A stretch of 64,000 bases of DNA. It comes from Glandiceps talaboti. Taxonomy: Eukaryota; Hemichordata; Enteropneusta; Spengelidae. Below the pieces are notes generated by a model that saw only the letters and a list, made by a program, of their open reading frames with translations, was not told the DNA's origin and ran no database searches. Within the stretch, counting starts at the first letter, position 1; each line of letters begins with the position of its first letter. The translations under genes were made by a program, and so were the position numbers. Of this stretch, positions 1 through 10,584 are shown one piece after another. The stretch covers positions 14,981,246 through 15,045,245 of the forward strand of contig NC_135555.1 of the NCBI RefSeq assembly GCF_964340395.1, read 5' to 3'.

Positions 1-1
1 C

Positions 2-77
<76 letters not shown>
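1..77. repeat. (CTGT)n microsatellite
   Basis: Nineteen uninterrupted tetranucleotide units begin at the window edge. The array may extend further left. Confidence 0.97.
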
Positions 78-689
78 CAGCGCAGGCATATTCAAAAGGC
101 CTAATAAATGCTTATATCACATCTGATATCAATACCATCAAATTACCGTACGTGATAAGAGTCGATTGACCCCGTTAATTGGATATGGCATAATAAATCG
201 CAACTGCCTTACGTTAATTACGCCATTTAGTCAAAAACTATTAATAACCTAAATAATTATAAATATCAGATAAATGATGAAGATTTCCAGGCCTATTGAT
301 ACGTCTTAATACGTCAAATGACCGGTAACCGTGTTCACTAGCCATCTAATGACCACGGGCCGAGGTAGCATAATAAACAATGTAAGTGCTGTGCTTTCGT
401 TCGGACCAAAATAATCCCCAATGTGTATTTGAACTCAAACCCTAAACCTTAGTACGGACCAAGGTTAACTTATATTTTTGGTAATGTGAACCCCCCCCCC
501 ATCAGATTGCGAAATACGTGAAATTACAAAGATATCGGTTATCCCAGAACTTCAGCCGCTATATGCGTTTACGATCAGGCTCACGGAGACCGTGCATCAG
601 GAAACCAACACCATATCTGAGGTCATGGTTAGATGTCAGGATTACCTGGTAAACCAATACTACACATTTGAAAGAAACACGTGACTTAC

Positions 690-774
690 TAAATCTACTG
701 TCGATGACGTAGGGGACTGTTCCATTCTTCCACAGTTTGTCTGAATCACGAAGAACAAGTTTTGCCATTTGGAG
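690..774 (-). CDS. Astacin gene exon 6: start of catalytic domain
   Basis: An 85-nt exon with acceptor tcgtccacag and donor GTAAGT (phase 1). It encodes LQMAKLVLRDSDKL then WKNGTVPYVIDSRF, matching the conserved N-terminal strand of astacins (W-x-N-G-x-V/I-P-Y-V-I-D). Propeptide cleavage would be expected near residues 91-98. The next exon is outside the window. Confidence 0.87.
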
Positions 775-1237
775 CTGTGGACGATTGAAAATAATATCAT
801 GGGAAAAAGTCATAAATCACCATATCTTGTTGATACGCCGAATAATGCTGATATAATAATAATAATTTGTGACAAATAGTTTCTCGAAGTTTCACCATGA
901 GTACATGTGAAATATATGTGTAACCAACATACACCGAAACAATAATGCCAATTGTAAATCAGAGTATGTCGATTATCCTTCCATTAATATTGGAATAACC
1001 CTATTTTTTCCAATGGCCGTATCCAGCCAGACTGGCTGATCATATCTTTTATACTACCCTATTTTCTTTAAATTTATTACCTACCTCCACGTCCTCTCGT
1101 GGCACGTCTATATCGCCCTCAATCACCACATCATAAGCTTCTGCAAGATGGAAAGATAGCTTCATTGATCTGATAAATAATCATGAAAAATGCTGGCTCT
1201 CCAATCTTTTATGCTACAATCTGTCTGCCTGTCAGAG

Positions 1238-1272
<35 letters not shown>

Positions 1273-1273
1273 A

Positions 1274-1306
<33 letters not shown>

Positions 1307-1345
1307 GTCTGTCTCATATTACCTCCGTCTCTCTCTCTCTCTCTC

Positions 1346-1405
<60 letters not shown>

Positions 1406-2934
1406 CAGTTCGAACTCAGAATGAGCAGCTTACGTCATACCGATGTCTACTACATTGCATTTTTTTTTAATTACACATTTAAGGAAAGATATTTACCATT
1501 CGATCCAACACTGTTTTGTTCCAAAATATAGGACATAGCATCTTCCTCGTGTTTTCCAAATTTAGTCCTTTCTGAAAAGAAAAACAAGAAAAGCACGTAC
1601 TATATACATTGCTTTGTGCTTTGCCTATGTCCATTGAAATGTTCAATATAGAGTTCAGCATTGCAAGGCTTTGTGTCAGTAATGTAATGCAACAAAATAT
1701 AAATATGTTAAGTTTAATATTGTATTTAGATCTTGAGGTAATGTTTCGAAGAAAAATCATTTGCTAAGAATCAACCAAGAAATATTAATGTTCTTATCTG
1801 TTTTGTTGTTACTCTATGCATACACAAAAATAAGTGGACATGAGAAGTTTGTAATTGATCCAATATCACTTACTTCTGGTTTTCTTAGACCTGCTTCGAC
1901 GACCCTGTGAGAGAACAAAATATTAACGAATCTGTGAAGTACGCAAAAAGAAAGGAAGGTTGGAATATGTTTTTAAGAATTGTCCTTATAGATATTTTAA
2001 ATTAATAAATTAACAGGAACACATAATATTAGACGAAACACACACATATTATATATATATATATTGTACTTTGACTAGTTTTCATTTGTATCTTGAAACT
2101 ATATAAAGGCTTTGATAAAATCAATTACGGCGTACAGTTTTGTAATTAGCTAGGAATATTGGCCTGTAAGCTTACCTTCCGGTTTCCTGTTAATAAATCT
2201 CCTTCTTCCGAAGTAATCACAAAGTGGTCCTGAACAAGTGAAATATAATAACACGGTCGGTACAAAACACGGGTAAAGGCCAGGTACAAGCCAGGCCAGG
2301 TCAGGCCAGGCTAGGTCAGGTATACACTGAATATTTCTTTAAGATTCACATTCATATTCAGATCCAACGATCCATCATCTTTTTATTTGCAATATGTATT
2401 GGTTTTCGTGGCATTTCGTTATTTATCTTTGGGGATGATGTACTTGGACTAATATCCCAAGACGTTTTGTTCTTGAACGAGCAATTGCCACTTCATTTAG
2501 CCAGGTAATTGTCGTACATATTTGTCCTAAACTTATTGCAATGGTATATTGTAGTTGTGCAAATCGTCCTGTCTTATCAATAAATACCGAAACTGCATGT
2601 CTGCCATCTTTTTTGTTTTCATGTGCAACATTCTGAAAGTGCATGTACTTGGCAAAACGTTTTTACTCTTGTGAGTATGTACAAGAATGCGATGAGTATG
2701 AAATCCACGTGAAAAATGTAGTACCTAGAAGAGAAGCGGACACTAATTGTGTGGCGATTTTAGATTTTAGATAACTGATTAGAACAACTAATCGAAAATC
2801 TACATCAAATACAATGACGGGTCTGACAAATCAACTCTTTGGGATCTGAATGTGAATTCCCCCCCCCCCCCGCCTGGCCTGTATCTGCATTTTGTTCCGA
2901 CCGATTATAACACGGCAGAACACAGTGTGTATGA

Positions 2935-2969
<35 letters not shown>

Positions 2970-3486
2970 CATGCATGCATGCATGCATGTATGCATGCAT
3001 GTATGTATGTATGCATGTATGCATGTATGTATGTATGTATGTATGTATGTATGTATGTATGTATGTATGTATGTATGTCCGTGCGTATATGTGTGTGCAT
3101 TGTATTGATGGGTAGATTAATGTATCTTTGTACACAATACAATCATTGTGCTGGGCATATCATAACGTTCACCTACTAGCTAGTTCAAATGTCATGCTAC
3201 AAACACAATGTTTAAATGACGCGATAAGTTGATTGCTGCAACCGTAGGACTGCAATGTACTGAGACGCACAACCAACACTTTATTGTATAGTAATGAAAC
3301 CAATCATTGTCAGTTTCCCCCGTATTGCGGATTAGCACGTGCTGTAGGAAAGATTCAACGAAACAAACTAAAAAAATCAAGCATTTACAGTAACACCTTA
3401 AAGTCCAAGACAAAAGTGCTGTTGCAACTTACCTTCAACAGACAAAGGCAAATGAAAATCACAAACACAGTTCTTGTCCAGGTCAT
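690..3486 (-). CDS. Astacin-family zinc metalloprotease, 5' half (gene runs off the left edge)
   Basis: Six coding exons join in phase to 118 residues: 3486-3433, 2229-2176, 1904-1874, 1571-1497, 1140-1085 and 774-690. Residues 1-18 (MTWTRTVFVIFICLCLLK) are a signal peptide. The propeptide follows, with a very basic run (GRRSRSKKTRKR, 37-49) and the motif I-E-G-D-I (78-82), matching the astacin F-x-G-D aspartate switch in which the Asp caps the catalytic zinc. Residues 104-115 (LWKNGTVPYVID) are the typical start of the catalytic domain. The HExxHxxGxxH zinc site and any C-terminal domains would be encoded to the left of base 1, as no further exon is visible in 1-680. Astacins are secreted or membrane endopeptidases in matrix processing, hatching, digestion and development; the role here cannot be told. 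Introns are phases 0, 0, 1, 1, 0, 1. Splice signals and motifs are seen; the family call rests on motif knowledge. Confidence 0.85.
1085..1140 (-). CDS. Astacin gene exon 5: aspartate-switch motif
   Basis: A 56-nt exon with acceptor tttccatcttgcag and donor GTAGGT. It encodes AYDVVIEGDIDVPREDVE. The E-G-D-I core corresponds to the astacin propeptide motif whose aspartate blocks the zinc; the usual preceding Phe is Ile here. It leaves at phase 0, matching exon 6. Confidence 0.8.
1221..1403. repeat. (CTGT)n followed by (CT)n in astacin intron 4
   Basis: A compound simple repeat in the 356-bp intron between astacin exons 4 and 5. On the transcribed strand it is (ACAG)n/(AG)n. Apparent ORFs across it are repeat translation. 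Confidence 0.95.
1497..1571 (-). CDS. Astacin gene exon 4: propeptide
   Basis: A 75-nt exon, phase 1-1. The acceptor has a long pyrimidine tract (ttcttgtttttcttttcag) and the donor is GTAAAT. It encodes RTKFGKHEEDAMSYILEQNS then VGSN. The junction codon with exon 3 is AAA (Lys) and with exon 5 GAA (Glu). Confidence 0.78.
1874..1904 (-). CDS. Astacin gene exon 3: basic propeptide micro-exon
   Basis: A 31-nt micro-exon with acceptor ttctctcacag and donor GTAAGT. It encodes GRRSRSKKTR plus one base (enters phase 0, leaves phase 1). With its neighbours it forms an Arg/Lys/Ser-rich stretch containing several possible proprotein-convertase sites. Its small size means gene finders may miss it. Confidence 0.78.
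2176..2229 (-). CDS. Astacin gene exon 2: propeptide
   Basis: A 54-nt, phase 0-0 exon encoding DHFVITSEEGDLLTGNRK. The acceptor is ...cacttgttcag and the donor GGTAAGC. A MITE ends only 16 bp upstream of its duplicated target site, so the intron 3' end is short and the branch point probably lies at or inside the element. Confidence 0.8.
2253..2903. mobile_element. MITE-like DNA transposon with 8-bp target duplication (copy 1)
   Basis: A 651-bp element with long imperfect terminal inverted repeats. The left end reads ACGGTCGGTACAAAAC; the right end, reverse-complemented, reads CGGTCGGAACAAAATGC. Subterminal CCAGG/CAGGCCAGG repeats and a shared TTCAGATCC segment follow. It is flanked by ATAATAAC (2245-2252) and ATTATAAC (2904-2911), an 8-bp duplication with one mismatch. 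Eight-bp duplications suggest a hAT-type transposase. A 73-codon open frame inside (2423-2644, minus) matches no family I recognise. It sits in intron 1 of the astacin gene. A related copy is at 58336-58856. Confidence 0.7.
2936..3078. repeat. Compound (GCCT)n-(ATGC)n-(ATGT)n microsatellite
   Basis: A tetranucleotide tract that changes unit by single substitutions along its length. It lies in astacin intron 1 just right of MITE copy 1. Confidence 0.95.
3433..3486 (-). CDS. Astacin gene coding exon 1: signal peptide
   Basis: ATG at 3486-3484 opens an 18-codon exon encoding a classic signal peptide (MTWTRTVFVIFICLCLLK) and ends in frame at a GTAAGT donor (phase 0). The ATG has A at -3. Another frame of the same exon is also open and forms an overlapping upstream ORF from the ATG at 3502, described separately. 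The signal peptide frame is preferred because only it continues through all later exons into the astacin domain. Confidence 0.82.
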
Positions 3487-3548
3487 CTTGTATCTTCACC
3501 ATGTAACTGTGTGCATAAGTATATCAAGTACAGCGAGTAAATAAGCCT

Positions 3549-3555
3549 CTTTATA
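3549..3555 (-). promoter_or_regulatory. TATA box of the astacin gene
   Basis: TATAAAG on the minus strand lies 63 bp upstream of the signal-peptide ATG (distance from its downstream end). A start 25-30 bp downstream (about 3525) would give a 5'UTR of roughly 40 nt. Inferred from position; no other core elements are clear. Confidence 0.5.
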
Positions 3556-4329
3556 CTCATATCACCGGAGAAGGCGGGCAATAGTGACGTTGTACGGATA
3601 ATCATAGTGTTTGTAGTTTAAGGTTACTGAAAGTGAACTTTCGACAGGATAATAGATGGTTATCGTGATAGTGCAATGAGTGAATAAATACCTAGTTAGA
3701 ATGGAAACAATATGCCTGGAATTTGCCCTAGCTAGCTCTTTAGCAGTGTTTTGGCTATCAATAGTATCTCAAGGTTAACAAGACGTCCTCGGTTACCCTG
3801 ATATTTTTCCAAACCCATTTCAAGATTGCTACACGATTGTGTGATATAAGTTTAACGACTTGTACATGAATATACGACTGCCCCTTTCATTTCATTTCAG
3901 CTTCTATTTTGAGTGAGTCTGGCGACATTACTCATGTTAATGGTGTCTACTTGTAAATTTCGAAATAAACTTCAAACTTCTTAGAAGTTATAAAAAAATT
4001 TCCAAACTTGTGGTATATACAGTAACATTCTGCTTTCATTTTCATTTTTCGTACGCGAGAATGGCAGGCCATGTTCTGCAATATTAAAAAAAACACATTG
4101 AATTTTAATGGAAAAAATCACATTCATAAAATTCATGTTTTCATTGGTTAATTTACATATTTTTCCTGTTTATCAAAATATTCTTGGTATTCGTTAAACA
4201 TAATTGTGTTCGTGACTTTCAATATTGTTGTCTTGGATCATTTTTATATTCGCAAATCATAGTTTCATTCATCAACTTGACAAATGTTATATTGCCTGCT
4301 GTAACCTTATATTCACATGCCGTATGATG

Positions 4330-4660
4330 CTACGTTTCTGTTGTACGCGATTCCTGCTCCTGGTCCTTTTGAAATGATAAAAAAACATTTAGGGATTTGC
4401 CGTCGTGTTCTAGTTGGACACCGTCAAACTTTTAAATATTTTCCGATAGAGTTAACACAGTATCTGGCGGCCATATTGGTTTCTAAAATGAATATGAATT
4501 TTGGTATCATTTTGACCTCTATATCACAACATTGAACGATGACCCAGTTTTATCTATTGATTTTAATTGAGAATAGGTCGAATTTCGAGTTCAAATTGAT
4601 CGCAAAAGTTTCAATAGTTTATTTTCGACGCATATTATACAGTAGGTAACAACGAGGGAA
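4330..4660 (+). repeat. Interspersed repeat family with GTTAACAC...GGCGGCCAT, copy 1
   Basis: Contains ATAGAGTTAACACAGTAT, GGCGGCCATATTGG, TCTAAAATGA, CATTTTGACCTCTAT, ACGATGACC and TTGATTTTAATTGAGAAT in the same order as in the other three copies. Confidence 0.7.
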
Positions 4661-4984
4661 CTCATCATCGAAAATAAAGTTGAGAAAACTTTTTAAAAAA
4701 GTCGTTCAGTTGTTTGGCTGGTAACTGCTGGTATTTTAGAATCGCTAGATAATGTTTGTTAAAATTGGTTCCATGTATTTATGTATAATTAATATTGTTT
4801 AAAATGTTGATTTACACACAAAATCGACTTGATCGATAACGTAGCGGTTAAAAATAGCCCGACCGGGATAAATTATAAGACTTTAAATGTAAACTACTGT
4901 ACCATCAGAAAATAGTGTTTGTTTTGGAAATTGATTCCTGGATAGTATTACAAGTGATGGATGGCCAGGTTACTTACAGCGCGT

Positions 4985-5275
4985 TGCACGTTACTGTTCC
5001 CTGGCTCTAGTGTGATACACATTCTACACTTTAAGATAGCAGGATCGCTACATTTAGTCTGAATGAAATAAACCATTTATACATATTTGATTTAGACACA
5101 GACACGAGGGCGGCGGTGTTTGATGTCTGCATTTGATGTCTGCATGGTGGCATGCTAGTTCATTTTATTTAGACATAAATGTAGCAAGGTTGTATATTCA
5201 TTCAATCATGTAGCATGTACAGTTTCTCACTGGTCATGAGTGCATGGTTGCATCAAACAGAACCCGTGAACGGTT
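4985..5275. repeat. Diverged dispersed repeat, copy 1
   Basis: Related to 10585-10905 in the same orientation. Shared blocks include AAGATAGCA, AATGAAATAAAC, TTTGATGTCTGCATTTGAT and GTATTCATTCAATC, separated by substitutions and indels. An old repeat of unknown class. Confidence 0.6.
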
Positions 5276-5908
5276 AACCTGCAACGTTATTTCGAACAGA
5301 TTATTTTGCTGTAAAAGAGCTATTACAACCCGAATCTCAAATTTCAGTCCATTTCCACCTTTTGATTGATAACTCCATAAGAATGATTATAACTTGCTTT
5401 AAGATAAATTGCCAAATTACCATTTTGATAAGATACTTCGATTAAAACCAGGCCAGATAAACTGTAAACTGATTATAACGGTATGGCCGTAAAAGTGGAA
5501 AGTGAAAGTCATGAAGCATGTAAGATTGAGGTATATTTTAGCGATATGAGGTGAAAAATCTTTCTTTTATGCATACAAAAGTTCCCTTCTTCCATTTTTT
5601 GAGTAGGAAACACGGACATGCTTTGAACAAATCACTTGTCCTTCTTCAGTGTCTAAACTGGGTCTGATCAAAATCTGTCTGATGTGTTGAACAAACTGGA
5701 GGAGTGAAAAGCTAATTCAGTATGTAACTTCGAGGAACCAGTGCAGCAAGCCCCAAGCTAAACGTTAGTAATGTTGAAATGTGTTTCCCACCTATTTCTC
5801 TTCGCAACACAACAACCGACACAGGAATATTATTTAGTACCTCAAACCATAGTAATTATATCTATGTGTGGATCGAACCTACTTTTAATTAGACCAGAGA
5901 CCAGATAC

Positions 5909-5928
5909 CATAGACCCTAGGGTCTATG
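5909..5928. repeat. 20-bp perfect palindrome
   Basis: CATAGACCCTAGGGTCTATG is its own reverse complement. No surrounding gene or element explains it. Confidence 0.85.
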
Positions 5929-6615
5929 ATTTAGACTTGGAGTGCTATCCAAGGGGTAAAATATATGCGAACAACCATAACACTATAGAGATTATTTGTT
6001 CAGGATTTGCAATGTGTATATACCTGAAGATTATTTCAGATTTTAAGGTGTCAAAGTTTGTTCATATTTATAGACATTGATTCTGTGCTGTATACAAACG
6101 AATACGAACGGCTGCCCTAAACTAGTTTTGTGAGGGGAAAAACTTTGTATACAACTATTAGTCAACTTTCGAATGTGGGACCATAACACTTAATATAGTT
6201 GTTGAAAGACACGCACCATGAAGAGGAGTTCAGATGATATGGAATGGTTTGGCAGTATCCATGACAAAATGGTAAATGTTTATTTAACTTTAAAAAAAGA
6301 CCTACTGAATGTCTTTGTGCTATAAGTTTAGATAGCAATCGCCATGTTTTAACGAAACAAATACGGGTACATGCATCCATATACACTAATGGTGTTTTAA
6401 ATCTCTCAAAACAAGTCATGTGGAAACAAAAACACTTGAGAAGAGTTTAGTATTTCACCACTTTTAGAATCCCACTTTAATAGGACAAAGATGAATGTGG
6501 AAACCGCTCACTTGTGCTATGTGGGAAGCTTGGAACTGTTTATTAACGTGATCATGGTGATAGAGTTGTTTAGGAAGGGGAGTACTTATTATGGTCTTTT
6601 TAATATTACTACTGC

Positions 6616-7164
6616 TCTTCGCACACAGCTGATAGACCAAGTAATAACACCCGAATCACTCTCATATCTCATATCTGACTCAACTTCTGTATGTACGTAC
6701 CAGGATCACACTTGAACTTTAAAGGGAATTAGCTCAGACTACACAGTTTGTGTATAAATCTACACTCGAGACGAAGGCAAACACCCAGCATAGTGCCTCG
6801 TTCATTGACTTCCCGCGAAGCCAAGTCCTCTTGCCAAATCTGAGGTGCCTGTCAGTCCCCAGTGACCTTTATTGTGACGTCCGTAAAGTCTAAATATACA
6901 TAACGCATGGCCAATGGCCAAATAATTATTTCTGGGCGTGACCATGCCCTAAAAATATACTCAAAACATTGATGAATGATCACTATGAATCCTAGATATT
7001 TATGAAATGCAGACCGTCGTCTCATGTATTCGAGTATGCTTGGAATCCTGTGTGGTCTAAATCCAATATCCTTGAGACAGTCTATTGACCTTTCAGTCAA
7101 ACTAGGCCATGCGATGTTGTTAAAATATTAAGTTTACTGAAATATAAATATGTCATCTGTGACA
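6616..7164. repeat. 549-bp perfect direct repeat, copy A
   Basis: Read by eye, this segment is identical base for base to 9691-10239, with no indels. The flanks differ on both sides apart from a short shared aatattactact just upstream. An 82-codon minus-strand frame (6852-7100) is preserved only because the copies are identical. The segment includes GGGAATTAGCTCAG, resembling a tRNA 5' end and A box, but no convincing B box or terminal inverted repeats. Confidence 0.9.
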
Positions 7165-9573
7165 CTTTCCCCTCTTTCCAAAATTTGTAACGCCCTCGTT
7201 ACAGACTAAAATATCTAAAAAATAATTTACCCTTCATAAATGTAAATTGAAAAGTCTTAGAAGTAATTAATGCTGTTTCGTATGAAGTGTTAGAAATGTA
7301 AAATTTATACGACCCTTGAAAACTAAGATTGCTAAAATCTCAAATTCCGAACCAGATATACTTGTTTCGTCAACATGTACTTTAATGAATAAATGACATC
7401 AAAGAGAGACATCACAGATAATTAGAAAATTGAATCGTAGAATAATTATATCCTGAGTTGGCTATTGAATTGTGTACTTCTCAATCACATCACAAACATA
7501 CGTTCGACTGGCCAGTCTTTTTCAATCATTCACACAATCATACTGATAGATATGACCATCCATAACGTACTGTTCGGGCCCCCTCTATTTTCATTAACAC
7601 TACCAGACAAGTACATTCATCAATAGAATTCTCAGGTCTAAAGAACTTTGCTAGGAATTTTATATTTGCAGCATTTAAAAGTTGAACATAAAGAAATATA
7701 AATAGGAGAATGTTTTAATGTTGACCAAGTTATACCCGATTCATCGTGTACATAACTAAATTATAACATAAGTATTCCTATCTGAAAGGAATGTAGGTAT
7801 CTGTCTCGTAAAATCAAATGATGACATTAAATATCTATGCTATGAATAAATATTAACTCTTAAATATTTCATCACGCCAATATTGAAAATTGTCACTGAC
7901 AAACGGTCAGCATGCCATATTCGTGATCATATTCCAAATTGAATCGTTAACTGCAGACGAAATCAATATTATGAAAAAATGGTGTAGCATAAAAGTGTGT
8001 GTCAGTGACGTCGTCTTTGTTTAGTGAAGTCAAAATTAACCAGTCAATGTTATTCAAGTAATCTAAGTCTAGTAACTTGTGATTTCACCCTGATATCAGC
8101 TATCAAGAACACTGTCCTAAATGTATTGTCTTACAGCTATCCTTAAGTTACACTAACTAATCAGCTGTTACAGTCATCAAGAGAAGTCAGTTGCGCCAAC
8201 ACCATCATTGTCGTGTAAGAAACCCTACGTCATTATTTAAACATTACAGGCATCTTAGCTGTTCATCCATGTTTAAAATTTGACATCTTCAGTATGTTAA
8301 CGACTTGTACAGAACTATTAAGACCATTAATATTAATCCAATAAGTCAATTTAGTTTTCATTACAAGTAACCTGATTGACCATAAGTAGGTTGGCAATTT
8401 TCTCATTGCAATTCAATATACCCTTTGAATCAATACAACTAGAAATTATGCACGCAGCTCAAGTGATAATGGTCCTTTCTGAGGAATTTCATAAATTCTT
8501 GCGGAATTTGAAAGGAAATTTGTATAGACAATAACACAGTTCATTTCGGTCGGATCTCTGTTTTACACCCAAATTCGAATTCAAATAGTTATCTTGTACA
8601 GCAGATCCAATAAAATACTATATCAATTTGGTTCCTTCCTTTACCATAGGAACCTTACATCACAAAATCAGACTCAACGTGTGAGCAACGCATTTATCTG
8701 TAGCGTTTTCGGCTCACTACAACTCAGAGTCAACAAAACTTCGAGGAGTTTCCAATACTCCATACTTCAAGAAATATCCTTATTAAAACTAAAATTTCTC
8801 CATAGATAAATCAATAATATTCTTTCTGCTTGTACGCGACCGTTGAGATGTAAAACAGCATCACTGAAATGATTGTGGTAAGAAAATAGATTTCAAGAAT
8901 TGTTCGTCGTCAAACTAAATCGAGCATACAATTATTATGTCTTACACATGTCTCATGATTAGCTTTGTACACACAGTAACAAACTCGCTGATCGTGAATA
9001 GAAATGAATTCGCGCAATAATAATAATGTCAATCTTTAAAAAAGTTTTACTACCGGCTTGTTCTTTGTCCATCAAAAGTCTTAAATATGTACTTCACATG
9101 CAAACTGCTGCGTTCTGTATAAGCGTCCGATATTTTTTTGTTGAAAATTAAAGTGTTCTTCATACTCGTGCTTAGTAGCAATCGAATGTCAGTTGGTCGC
9201 GTTGATGGCTTCACTTAAAGTTTGTCATAGTCTTTATCGTTGTCTCGTTATTCAAAATTCCACGCTTTCAGATACATTCTCTCCTTCTGCAATGTTATAT
9301 TCCGTTACTGCAATGTTATCAGTTCTAGTTCGTGTAGCATTCCCACCATTGGAACATAATCGTTAAAGTTTCCTTTCGAAAAGTTCTTGAATCTTTTCCG
9401 CATCCCTTTTTTTGTACAAACTTTTTCTTCTCGTGCAAGGCCAGATTTCCATCATTGTTTCTTCGTTACAGTGTTAATTGGTTTTACTCACCCAGTGGGG
9501 TTGTGCTTTTCTTCTTAAAGGTTGTCGGTAAGTCTTCGTAAGGTTCAAACTTGGTTCATTATACACACAAATG

Positions 9574-9687
9574 GTTGTTCAAGCCCCTGATCTCCATCAA
9601 TATTACTTTCTGTTGTTCAAGCCCCGGATCTCCATCAATATTACTTTCTGTTGTTCAAGCCCCGGATCGCCACCAATATTACTACTT
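9574..9687. repeat. 38-bp minisatellite, three units
   Basis: Three head-to-tail 38-bp units start at 9574, 9612 and 9650, each beginning GTTGTTCAAGCCCC and containing ATCAATATTACT or a one-base variant. Units 1 and 2 differ at one base and unit 3 is more diverged at its 3' end. Confidence 0.85.
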
Positions 9688-9690
9688 ATA

Positions 9691-10239
9691 TCTTCGCACA
9701 CAGCTGATAGACCAAGTAATAACACCCGAATCACTCTCATATCTCATATCTGACTCAACTTCTGTATGTACGTACCAGGATCACACTTGAACTTTAAAGG
9801 GAATTAGCTCAGACTACACAGTTTGTGTATAAATCTACACTCGAGACGAAGGCAAACACCCAGCATAGTGCCTCGTTCATTGACTTCCCGCGAAGCCAAG
9901 TCCTCTTGCCAAATCTGAGGTGCCTGTCAGTCCCCAGTGACCTTTATTGTGACGTCCGTAAAGTCTAAATATACATAACGCATGGCCAATGGCCAAATAA
10001 TTATTTCTGGGCGTGACCATGCCCTAAAAATATACTCAAAACATTGATGAATGATCACTATGAATCCTAGATATTTATGAAATGCAGACCGTCGTCTCAT
10101 GTATTCGAGTATGCTTGGAATCCTGTGTGGTCTAAATCCAATATCCTTGAGACAGTCTATTGACCTTTCAGTCAAACTAGGCCATGCGATGTTGTTAAAA
10201 TATTAAGTTTACTGAAATATAAATATGTCATCTGTGACA
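9691..10239. repeat. 549-bp perfect direct repeat, copy B
   Basis: Second identical copy, same orientation, offset 3,075 bp. Its left edge abuts a three-unit 38-bp minisatellite whose last unit supplies the aatattactact shared with the flank of copy A. Confidence 0.9.
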
Positions 10240-10584
10240 TAAGTATACCTAATTAATTGGGTCATACGTCATAGTCAATATATATTAAAACATGACACGA
10301 TTAATGAAATGTTTCCTGAAGGCTAGCGTTTGGTAACAGGTCTCATGCATCACACCAGCTCAGATCAGTGCCAAGTGTTATAATTAATGGAAGCCCCAAG
10401 TGGTACACAGTACGTACACCACCAGTTCAGCTATTTAGAGGCTGACAAACAGAACATACTTCGGCAGTTATATGCAGGGCCACATGATACGTGTATTTCA
10501 AATAATACTCTGGGCAATTGTTAACTTTTAGCTGTTATTGTGTGAGGTATTCTTTGTCTATATTTATCTTACAACCAGCTTCAT

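Noticed and set aside
1183-1531. Overlapping Ser/Leu/Cys-rich ORFs on the plus strand
   Set aside because: Translation of (CTGT)n and (CT)n repeats; the same artefact explains the long frames at 2805-3179, 20901-21212, 21798-22293, 24256-24933, 31622-31932, 33985-34386, 51699-52113, 55644-56027 and 62812-63089.
2423-2644. 73-codon minus-strand ORF inside MITE copy 1
   Set aside because: Considered as an astacin exon and as a transposase fragment. It has no usable donor, would break the phase-0 join of exons 1 and 2, and matches no transposase motif I know.
6852-7100. 82-codon minus-strand ORF repeated identically at 9927-10175
   Set aside because: The identity follows from the DNA copies being identical. 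No domain, signal peptide or splice support; codon-level conservation cannot be judged from identical copies.
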